A DNA stretch of 64,000 nt from assembly GCA_035295745.1 (NCBI GenBank), contig DATGIL010000057.1:111380-175379 (forward strand), written 5' to 3'. A program made the translations under genes and the position numbers. This DNA comes from JAIQFL01 sp035295745 (GTDB lineage: Bacteria; Acidobacteriota; Terriglobia; Bryobacterales; Bryobacteraceae). Positions 57,400 through 64,000 of this stretch are shown one piece after another (positions within the stretch are counted from its first letter, which is position 1; each line of letters opens with the position of its first letter). Below the pieces are notes generated by a model, which saw only the letters and a list, made by a program, of their open reading frames with translations, was not told the origin of the DNA and did not search any database.

Positions 57400-59493
57400 T
57401 CACTTCGCCATGGCCCGGCCCGCATACTTCTTCCACATGGCCGGATCCGAGAGCATCTTAACGAAAAGCCCGCCGACCACCGACCGGGCCTGAAATCCCT
57501 GCTGTTTGGCGGTTGCAGTGTCGTACCAGTCGGTGAGTGGTACACGGCTCGCGGAATCGTTTGCGAACTGGTAGGCCGGCGCCACCAGCGCCTCAAAGTC
57601 CGCGGAATTGTCGGCCAGGGTCGCCGTCCATAGCACCCAATCGAGCTTGGTGTAGTCACGGCGGTTGTCGAGTGGTAGGCCGTATTGTTTCTGCTTCGTT
57701 TTATAAAATGCAATTTCGGTTCGCGCGATCTCAGGCGGGAAGAGGTTCAGGCCGAGAAGCTTGTCCCACACCAGGTTGTACTTCTGGCTCCAGGTCCCAG
57801 GTTTATCGAACGCCAGCCGGTAATGGTCGCCGTCATTCGCCAGAGTCGCCCACTTCGATGCGAACTCCTGAGCCGTCTTACGGTACAGCGCTGCTTCCTG
57901 GTGGTGTCCGGTCATCTCGGCGAGCATTCCGTAGGCGCCCAATGCCAGGATCGCCTTGATGGAGAGATTGGCGTTGTGCGCGAGGTGGCCCGCGAAATCG
58001 TCCGTCGAGAGTTGGTTCTCCGGATCGAGACCCTTTTCCTTCAGGTACTCCGCCCATTTGGTCAATTGCGGCCAGTACTTCTCGGCATATGCCGCATTGC
58101 CCTCGACGCGCGCCAGCGCTGCCAGCATGAGGAGCATATTTCCGCTCTCCTCCACCGGCATCTGATTTTCCTCCGTCCTTTCGCCTCCACCATACACTTG
58201 CCCGTTGGCTTGTGGATAGGTCCCCAAATCGTGCGGGGCGAAAGGCCAGCGCCAACGGTCCATTCGGGCATAATCGAGTACCGGCTGCAGTTGGGCTTTC
58301 AGTAGTGTCGGGTTGAATAACAGGGTGAAGGGGGCGCTCGGATAGATAACGTCCACAGTCGCGATGCAGCCGTTGCTGAAATTCTCCTTGGGAAAGTACA
58401 TAGCGGTGCCATCGACGTCCGCTACGAGCTTGTGCGCCGCCAGAGTCTGGCGATAAGCCAGGGTCGCGAGCCGCGCGTATTTTTCACCGCCTACGTGGCG
58501 CAGGTCTGCCATCAGCTCCCCGTCGAAGGCTGTGCTCCGCTCGCGCAGCGAATCATGATCGCGCCGCGCCATCCTCAAGAGATCGGCAGCTTCCGCACCC
58601 TTTCTTCTCCACCACGGGCGCTCGCGGCGCTGAAAATATTCGATCGAATACAGATCGTCGTACGCGATCATCAGGTAGCGCGATACCGCTGGCGTGCCGA
58701 CCTTCCCGAGATCAATGCTGAACGCCAGGACGTCGGCAGGGCGCCGTCCCTGTGGATATTCCGCGAGATCGTCGGAGTCCGGCAGCCGTCCTGTACTTTC
58801 GAATGCGGTACGCGCATCCTGTTGCAGTCCCGCTACAGCGGAGATGCCTTCCGGTCGATCCGCCGCGAGGTAGAGATATCCCCAATCAATCCGCAGATCG
58901 TCGCCGCGCTTGGCCAGCATCGGCTGCTCGCGCGATCCCATACGTAGCACCGTCTGGCCGTCCAACGAATACCGCGACCACTCCACCGATTGATCCGCGG
59001 TATTGGTCACCAACTGCGCGCCGGCGTCCAGGTAAATCGAAACGGCGTGCTCCGCGCCATCGGTGGACGTCACGCTCCACTCGACGTACGTCAGGGGCCG
59101 CGACAGCACATCTAAATCGTCTGGCAGCGCGGGTGTGAGGAAGGTAAGGGTAAGGCCGATGCCGCCACCCGAGAATTCGTAGACGGTCCGGGTGGGAAAG
59201 ACCTCAAGGCGGGTCTGTTCGAGAGGCGCAGGAAACTGGCGCTCGCGACCCATGAGGCGGAACGCCTTGCCATCAATCCGTACCAGGGAATTGAGGCTGT
59301 TCGGCTTGCCGGTCCAGTGCGCGGTCGGGCTCTCCGTCAGGCGATCGGTCATCGACCAGATGCTGAAGTAAGGATCGTGCGCCACCAGCGGCACGGCAGG
59401 AGGCCGCATCGGGGCGAGGGTCTGGGCTGCCGCCGGAAAGGCAAGGGCGGCGACGAGAATCGCACTGTGAATACTCCGCTTCACCTGATACAT
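57400..59493 (-). CDS. Exported GtaA-like glutaminase-domain protein (DUF4965/DUF5127/DUF1793 type)
   Basis: 697 aa with a signal peptide (MYQVKRSIHSAILVAALAFP). It has the domain order of the GtaA family: an N-terminal beta-sandwich (PLVAHDPYFSIWSMTDRLTE near residues 35-54), then an (alpha/alpha)6 barrel at the C-terminus (SNGCIATVDVIYPSAPFTLL, then GNMLLMLAALARVEGNAAYA, then KYNLVWDKLLGLNLFPPEI). Fungal members are called glutaminases, but bacterial ones are more likely glycosidase-like; activity unknown. Convergent with acetate kinase with only a 4-bp gap. Confidence 0.8.
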   Translation of the reverse strand: MYQVKRSIHSAILVAALAFPAAAQTLAPMRPPAVPLVAHDPYFSIWSMTDRLTESPTAHWTGKPNSLNSLVRIDGKAFRLMGRERQFPAPLEQTRLEVFPTRTVYEFSGGGIGLTLTFLTPALPDDLDVLSRPLTYVEWSVTSTDGAEHAVSIYLDAGAQLVTNTADQSVEWSRYSLDGQTVLRMGSREQPMLAKRGDDLRIDWGYLYLAADRPEGISAVAGLQQDARTAFESTGRLPDSDDLAEYPQGRRPADVLAFSIDLGKVGTPAVSRYLMIAYDDLYSIEYFQRRERPWWRRKGAEAADLLRMARRDHDSLRERSTAFDGELMADLRHVGGEKYARLATLAYRQTLAAHKLVADVDGTAMYFPKENFSNGCIATVDVIYPSAPFTLLFNPTLLKAQLQPVLDYARMDRWRWPFAPHDLGTYPQANGQVYGGGERTEENQMPVEESGNMLLMLAALARVEGNAAYAEKYWPQLTKWAEYLKEKGLDPENQLSTDDFAGHLAHNANLSIKAILALGAYGMLAEMTGHHQEAALYRKTAQEFASKWATLANDGDHYRLAFDKPGTWSQKYNLVWDKLLGLNLFPPEIARTEIAFYKTKQKQYGLPLDNRRDYTKLDWVLWTATLADNSADFEALVAPAYQFANDSASRVPLTDWYDTATAKQQGFQARSVVGGLFVKMLSDPAMWKKYAGRAMAK

Positions 59494-59574
59494 AATCGAC
59501 TGTTGCCCCCGAGAGGATTAGGGTCTACTCTGCTTTTACATTGGAACGGTATCACGATTCGAGGGTGGCAGGGT

Positions 59575-59940
59575 TCACTCTTCGGCCGGGGGCGAAGGAA
59601 GCCACTTCACCTGATTGTGCAGATCTTCGGGCGTCCAGTTCTGCCAAACAAACAGCAGACTTTCGATCACAGTACCAATCGATCGATTGGACGGAATAAG
59701 TAAGACGCCTGGCGAATGGCAGAATGCGGTGAACTCCCCGAAATGACCGATCATGGTGTGGACGTCAGCCGAAACCAAAACGCGGCCGTCCGCTGCCGCA
59801 TTCTTCAAGACCTCCGGGTCTGCTGTGCCGTCTGGAAGGATGCCTGCCGCTACACGGAAATCGATTGATGCGTCTCTGAGCAGTAGTCCTTTTCGGATGT
59901 CCGGGTCAATATCCGCGTCCGCTTGAAACCGGATCTTCAC
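59575..59940 (-). CDS. DUF5615 PIN-like protein (putative toxin)
   Basis: 121 aa. The PIN-like fold of DUF5615: RFQADADIDPDIRKGLLLRD (acidic residues near the N-terminus) and DGRVLVSADVHTMIGHF (second acidic Asp), then LIPSNRSIGTVIESLLFVW. Family members are usually paired with DUF433 antitoxin-like proteins, as here (4-bp overlap). RNase activity is inferred for such pairs and not demonstrated. Neighbouring genes are metabolic, so this looks like a small accessory insertion. Confidence 0.8.
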   Translation of the reverse strand: MKIRFQADADIDPDIRKGLLLRDASIDFRVAAGILPDGTADPEVLKNAAADGRVLVSADVHTMIGHFGEFTAFCHSPGVLLIPSNRSIGTVIESLLFVWQNWTPEDLHNQVKWLPSPPAEE

Positions 59941-60260
59941 AAGGTCTCAATCGGTACGTCGCCGATTGCCCGGCGCAAACCGTCGGTCTGTTCCTGGGTC
60001 ATGGGATATCGCTGCTGAATCTCTTCATAAAGCCGTTCACGGTCTTTGAGATAGGCCTCCACCTCGGTAGGATGGTCCAAAATAAAGGCGATGGCGCCAT
60101 AGACTTTGGCAAGCCGTCCCAAGGATGGATATCGCTCCAGCATCGCTTCGGGAGCGTTGCCGCTTCGAAGCTCTTCGACCAACACGAACAGCCCAATCCT
60201 TGACCCCGCTACGTAATAGCCCCCGTTCCGCACCTCGACATATTCATTGGACGGCATCAT
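59937..60260 (-). CDS. DUF433 protein (putative antitoxin)
   Basis: About 107 aa from ATG 60260, which has GAGGAG seven bases upstream; the frame is open to 60314. The body is DUF433: YVEVRNGGYYVAGSRIGLFV, then LEELRSGNAPEAMLERYPSL, then LGRLAKVYGAIAFILDHP. These small winged-helix-like proteins (VapB/MerR-like fold) pair with DUF5615 PIN-like proteins. The stop overlaps the start of the DUF5615 gene by 4 bp. The gene is divergent from the M28 peptidase gene. Confidence 0.8.
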   Translation of the reverse strand: MMPSNEYVEVRNGGYYVAGSRIGLFVLVEELRSGNAPEAMLERYPSLGRLAKVYGAIAFILDHPTEVEAYLKDRERLYEEIQQRYPMTQEQTDGLRRAIGDVPIETL

Positions 60261-60322
60261 ACGCAAGCTCCTCTCTCTCATTCTATCGCCCAAGCTCATC
60301 CCAGACTGTGCCAAACTACTAC

Positions 60323-61711
60323 ATGCGCGCAGTTCCGATCGTCGCCCTCACCCTTCTCAGCACAGCCCTGGCCGCCGATTCGCCCGACCTTGCCAACCAG
60401 TTCCGTCCCGTTGCGAACCGCCTCATCGACGCTGCATTGGCGGATACTGAAGGCTATCAACGGCTCACCTACCTGTGTTACCGCATTGGCAATCGCCTCA
60501 GCGGATCGGCAGGACTCGAGAGGGCAATCGCCTGGTCGGTCGAACAGATGAAGGCGGCCGGACTCAGCAATGTCCGCGTCATCCCGACCAAAGTTCCGCA
60601 CTGGGTGCGCGGCGCGGAATCGGCCCGCATGCTCTCTCCCCACGATAAAACGCTCCACATGCTGGGACTGGGCGGCAGCATCGCGACACCGCCCGGCGGG
60701 ATCAACGCGGAGGTGGTGGCCGTCTCGGACTTCAACGAACTCGAGAAACTCGGCCGCGACCACGTACAGGGCAAAATCGTCCTGTACAACGAGGAATTTC
60801 GCGGATATGGCGCCACGGTCGTCTATCGGACCACCGGGGCTTCACGCGCGGCCGCGCTGGGGGCGGTGGCGGCCCTGGTTCGTTCCGTAACCCCGCTCGC
60901 CATGCAAACACCGCACACTGGCGTGATGGAATACGATCCCAATCTGCCGCGCATCCCCACTGCCGCCGTTTCGCCGGAGGAGGCCATGATGATCGCACGC
61001 ATGGTGGCAGACGGCATCCCCGTCAAAATCCATCTGGAAATGAGCGCCCACATGGAGCCGGATGCCGATAGCGGCGACGTCATCGGCGAGATCCCCGGCC
61101 GCGAGCTTCCCAACGAAGTAGTAGTCATGGGCGGGCACATCGATTCCTGGGACGTCGGGCAGGGTGCGCATGACGATGGCGCATCAATCATGGCTTGCCT
61201 GGAGGCGGTGGCGTTGATGAAGAAGCTGGGTCTCACGCCGCGGAGGACCATTCGCGTGGCGTTCTGGGTGAATGAGGAGAATGGCGGACGTGGCGGGGAG
61301 GCCTATCGCGCCTTTGTGGGTGACCAGATCAAACAGCACGTGGCCGCAATCGAGATGGATGGCGGGGCAGAGGCTCCCGTCGGCTTTGGCGCTGCCGTAG
61401 ACCCTCCGTCGCAGGAGCTGCTGCGGCAAATTGCGAAACTCCTGGATCGCGTGGGCGCCGGCGACATCAACAACGAAGGCGGCGGATCGGACATCGCTCC
61501 GCTGATGCGCGACGGTGTTCCCGGACTCGGCGAACGCACCGTCGGCACGCACTACTTCGACTGGCATCACACCGACGCGGATACGCTCGACAAGGTGAAT
61601 CCGGAGGAGTTCCGCAAGAATATGGCTGCCTTGGCGGTAATGGGGTATGCTCTGGCCGACATGCCCGGACGGCTCACTTCGGTAACGAGCATGGGACGGA
61701 GGGGACGCTAG
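60323..61711 (+). CDS. Secreted M28-family zinc aminopeptidase
   Basis: 462 aa from ATG 60323 (signal peptide MRAVPIVALTLLSTALA); the frame is open to 60125, but that part lies opposite DUF433. The PA (protease-associated) region is at about 120-210. The M28 core: GGHIDSWDVGQGAHDDGAS (His and Asp zinc ligands), then VNEENGGRGG (Glu base and ligand), then IEMDGGAEAP (Asp) and YFDWHHTDADT (final His). It releases N-terminal residues in the periplasm or outside the cell. Followed by a DUF4159 gene after 38 bp. Confidence 0.92.
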   Translation: MRAVPIVALTLLSTALAADSPDLANQFRPVANRLIDAALADTEGYQRLTYLCYRIGNRLSGSAGLERAIAWSVEQMKAAGLSNVRVIPTKVPHWVRGAESARMLSPHDKTLHMLGLGGSIATPPGGINAEVVAVSDFNELEKLGRDHVQGKIVLYNEEFRGYGATVVYRTTGASRAAALGAVAALVRSVTPLAMQTPHTGVMEYDPNLPRIPTAAVSPEEAMMIARMVADGIPVKIHLEMSAHMEPDADSGDVIGEIPGRELPNEVVVMGGHIDSWDVGQGAHDDGASIMACLEAVALMKKLGLTPRRTIRVAFWVNEENGGRGGEAYRAFVGDQIKQHVAAIEMDGGAEAPVGFGAAVDPPSQELLRQIAKLLDRVGAGDINNEGGGSDIAPLMRDGVPGLGERTVGTHYFDWHHTDADTLDKVNPEEFRKNMAALAVMGYALADMPGRLTSVTSMGRRGR

Positions 61712-61720
61712 CAACTGACG

Positions 61721-61746
61721 CTAGCTATACTCTAGCTATACTAGAG
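61721..61746 (+). promoter_or_regulatory. Tandem 11-base repeat and hairpin before the DUF4159 gene
   Basis: CTAGCTATACT occurs twice in tandem (61721-61731 and 61732-61742) and carries two TATACT -10-like hexamers. Overlapping it is a perfect six-base inverted repeat CTCTAG-CTATA-CTAGAG (61730-61746), three bases before the ATG at 61750. It could be a promoter with an operator, or a translational hairpin. No ribosome site is evident. Confidence 0.4.
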
Positions 61747-61749
61747 ATA

Positions 61750-62619
61750 ATGCGGCGCGGTGCGGTTCTTCTCTCGGTTGTGGGGTGTGGGCTGGTGTGC
61801 ACTCTCTTTGCACAACGGCCGTTCCGCGAGTACCCTGCCTGGGAATACAACGACTATCCGCTGCCACCAGACTACCTGGTGCCTGGAGAATGGACCTTCG
61901 CGCGCCTCATGTACCCGTCCAGCCGGCTCGTAATCGACTGGCAATCGACCCACCGCATGGGGTATGACTGGCGCGAGGGCAACACCAACTGGACCATCGA
62001 TTATCCCCGCTCCGACCGCCATCTGGCCGAGGCGCTCCGACGCCTCACGCGCATCCAGACTCGGTCGGCCGAACAACCCGTCAACCTCGACGATGAAACT
62101 CAGGACGTCCTGAACTACCCGTGGCTCTATGCCGTGGAGGTGGGCCATTGGGAGCTAACGCCGGATCAGATCGTCAAGTTCCGCGAGTATCTGTTGCGCG
62201 GAGGCTTCTTCATGTGCGACGACTTTCACGGGCAGGACGAGTGGAACATCTTCATCACCACCATGCACAAGGTGTTTCCCGACCGCAGTATTGTGGATCT
62301 GCCGGATGCGGAGGCCGTTTTCCATACGGTCTTCGATCTGAATGATCGCTACCAGGTGCCCGGCGCGCAATACATCCAAACTCACAGCATCTGCGAGAAG
62401 TGCCCCACCTACAGCAGCGTTGGTTACGACAACGGTGGTTCAGGCGCGCACTGGCGCGGAATCTATGACGACACTGGCCGTCTCATGGTGGTGATTTGTC
62501 ACAACATGGACCTGGGAGACTCCTGGGAGCACGCGGACAACCCGCAGTATCCTGCCAAGTTCTCCGCGCTGGGCATCCGCATCGGCGTCAATTACATCAC
62601 CTACGCGATGACTCACTGA
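61750..62619 (+). CDS. Exported DUF4159 protein
   Basis: 289 aa. The signal peptide is MRRGAVLLSVVGCGLVCTLF. The DUF4159 domain is clear: FARLMYPSSRLVIDWQS, then NYPWLYAVEVGHWELT, then LLRGGFFMCDDFHGQDEW (hydrophobic strand then acid pair), and an end GVNYITYAMTH. DUF4159 proteins have a flavodoxin- or glutamine-amidotransferase-like fold of unknown function and are frequent in acidobacteria and planctomycetes, often next to MoxR/VWA genes; none is present here. Confidence 0.85.
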   Translation: MRRGAVLLSVVGCGLVCTLFAQRPFREYPAWEYNDYPLPPDYLVPGEWTFARLMYPSSRLVIDWQSTHRMGYDWREGNTNWTIDYPRSDRHLAEALRRLTRIQTRSAEQPVNLDDETQDVLNYPWLYAVEVGHWELTPDQIVKFREYLLRGGFFMCDDFHGQDEWNIFITTMHKVFPDRSIVDLPDAEAVFHTVFDLNDRYQVPGAQYIQTHSICEKCPTYSSVGYDNGGSGAHWRGIYDDTGRLMVVICHNMDLGDSWEHADNPQYPAKFSALGIRIGVNYITYAMTH

Positions 62620-62698
62620 GCCCCCGCCGCTCCGAATTCGTTCAACAGCTTGCTAACCACTTGACCATGTAGAATGTCTACAGGCTTGGAGGTATGGC

Positions 62699-63784
62699 AT
62701 GCGATTTCCTTTCGGACGGCGCCGTCACGAGGACCTGGACGCGGAACTGGAGGCTCATCTCGCGATGGCACGGCAAGACCGCATCGAACGAGGCGAGTCC
62801 CCGGACGATGCCGCGCGCCATGTCCGGCGCGAGATGGGTAGTGATGCCCTCATCCGGCAGGTCACCCGCGAAGTGTGGGGCTGGCCGTCTCTCGACCGCC
62901 TCGGCCAGGATCTGCATCACTCGGCCCGCGCCTTGCGCAAGAGCCCGGGATTCGCACTGGTTGCGATCGTGACTCTGGCGCTGGGAATCGGAGCGTCCAC
63001 TGCACTCTTCAGCGCCATCGAGGCCGTGCTGTTGCGGCCACTTCCGTATGCCGCTCCCGACCGGCTGGTGTGGGTGACGCGTCCCTCTTCGAAGATGCCC
63101 GCCGGACAGCCACTAACCCCGGAATTCGCGGCTTGGCGCACCGAGAGCCACGCTTTCGCGGGCCTGGCGGCGTGGAACGACATGCAGCTCAATCTGACCC
63201 ACGCCGGCGATCCGGAGCAACTGTCCGCCGCTAGTGTGAATGCCGATTTTCTGCGAGTCCTGGGGGTGACGCCTCTGCTTGGCCAGGATTTCGACGCGGC
63301 CCAGGACCGGCCCGGCAACACCGGATTCGTTTTGCTGAGTCACGGGGTTTGGCAGCGCCACTTCAATGGCGATCCTTCAGCGGTAGGCCGAACAGTTTTG
63401 CTCAACGACGCTCCTTACACCGTGATCGGCGTCTTGGCCCGCGATTTCCGATTTCCCGGTAATTTCCAGCCCGACTTGTTGGTGCCAGGAGGATACTCCA
63501 CAGCGCCCGATTGGAACGCACAGACCATGGGACTGCTGCGGGTGATCGGGCGGGTAAAGGAAGGTTGGCCCCAATCCCGGATTGTCTCCGATCTCACGGC
63601 GATCGAGACCCGCCATGGCGCAGATATGCCGGCGTTCTCGAAATCGTTCATCGATACCAGCCGTATCGAATTGACGCCGCTCGCGCGACAGCTTTCGGGT
63701 GCGGTACGGCGTCCCTTGCTCGTTCTTTGGGGAGCGGTCACCCTGGTGATGCTGTTGATCTGCGCGAATGTGGCCGGTTTGCAG
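62699..63784 (+). pseudogene. ADOP family ABC permease, N-terminal part, interrupted
   Basis: ATG 62699. Residues 1-362 are normal ADOP: a charged N-terminal helical domain (DLDAELEAHLAMARQDRIE), FALVAIVTLALGIGASTALF (first TM), a MacB periplasmic domain, and TM two ending LVMLLICANVAGLQ. After Gln362 the permease similarity stops, although the frame remains open to the window end through unrelated repeats. A full ADOP protein is about 800 aa. The inserted sequence begins at about 63785. The distal half, if present, must lie beyond the window. Confidence 0.75.
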
Positions 63785-64000
63785 GTAACTATCCCCCGGC
63801 AAAGCCGGGGGCTTTATGAATTTGGGCCGCTCAAAGCGGCTGGCGGGGTCGCTGCCGCGCCCCGCAGTTTCGTGAGCCGCTCAAAGCGGCTATGCGGGGT
63901 CGCTAACGCGGCCCCGCTAAATCATTGCCACCTGATGGTGGCCCTCAGAGCTGCAGGTTCAATTGGTCGAGTCTTTTGTCCTCTCGCTCCTGCTGCTGAA
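63785..64000 (-). mobile_element. Structured end of an insertion element (IS200/IS605-like candidate)
   Basis: It splits the ADOP gene. Features seen: a perfect hairpin CCCCCGGC-AAA-GCCGGGGG (63793-63811); two tandem about 40-bp units (63826-63865 and 63876-63917), each with GCCGC-TCAAA-GCGGC and a GCGGGG/CCCCGC stem; a GCCACC-TGAT-GGTGGC hairpin (63927-63942); and, on the minus strand, the last 25 codons of a frame that ends at 63922 (ends ALRATIRWQ). A gene whose 3' end runs into a structured non-coding end close to the boundary is what TnpB-type IS200/IS605 elements show, where that end makes the guide RNA. The transposase itself is outside the window, so the family remains inferred. Confidence 0.5.

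Noticed and set aside
63785..64000. Group II intron in the ADOP gene
   Set aside because: The 5' boundary does not begin with GTGYG and no domain V or reverse transcriptase frame is visible in the window.

Overview
The window looks like a chromosomal segment of a high-GC acidobacterium, most likely of the Solibacteres/Bryobacterales type. This is inferred from gene content, not from a marker gene. The evidence is two very large TonB-dependent receptors with an N-terminal carboxypeptidase-regulatory domain, a VWFA-related protein of the acidobacterial type, two ADOP-type ABC permeases (one with a PadR regulator), several exported glycoside hydrolases, and families of palindromic intergenic repeats. 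I see no rRNA, tRNA or CRISPR array. Both ends of the window cut genes: an ABC-F ATPase on the left and an interrupted ADOP permease on the right.

Layout. 1-11 kb: ABC-F ATPase end, PQQ quinoprotein dehydrogenase, a minus-strand cluster (DUF3467 protein, small ORF, M48 peptidase homologue with a lost catalytic Glu, small partner plus AbiEii-like nucleotidyltransferase), then TonB receptor, membrane patatin and an exported protein. 11-22 kb: cytochrome P460, TonB receptor coupled to a methyltransferase, a small unknown protein, a GH-A glycosidase with a CBM-like domain, and a GH31 protein resembling alpha-1,4-glucan lyase coupled to a small beta-rich protein. 22-31.5 kb: WaaA-LpxK fusion, exported proteins, TypA, cupin, coiled-coil protein, outer-membrane barrel, MutM and a Rieske ferredoxin. 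31.5-42.5 kb: ADOP permease with PadR, a divergent ABC ATPase/permease pair, Pal lipoprotein, histidine kinase/response regulator, VWFA protein and a VOC protein. 42.5-50.5 kb: a repeat cluster, AddA/AddB-like recombination nuclease and a GH76 enzyme. 50.5-64 kb: HigA-like regulator, citrate synthase, MetE-like protein, phosphoketolase plus acetate kinase, a GtaA-like DUF4965 protein, a DUF433/DUF5615 pair, M28 peptidase, DUF4159 protein and the interrupted ADOP gene.

How genes work together. The physiology suggested is polymer scavenging: outer-membrane receptors, glycosidases, peptidases and a lipase. Carbon can enter through phosphoketolase and acetate kinase next to citrate synthase. Many neighbours are coupled by 1-14 bp overlaps (M48/small protein/AbiEii, receptor/patatin, receptor/methyltransferase, MutM/Rieske, ABC ATPase/permease, AddB/AddA, DUF433/DUF5615).

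The most interesting signals are these. (1) The last 216 bases contain a structured sequence, reminiscent of the right end and overlapping RNA of an IS200/IS605-type element, that interrupts an ADOP gene. (2) A GH31 protein carries sequence hallmarks of glucan lyases. (3) A two-hairpin palindromic element starting GTGGCGCA recurs directly behind stop codons. (4) An M48 homologue has HAMAH instead of HExxH. (5) A decayed methyltransferase 3' end lies about 0.9 kb from the intact gene.
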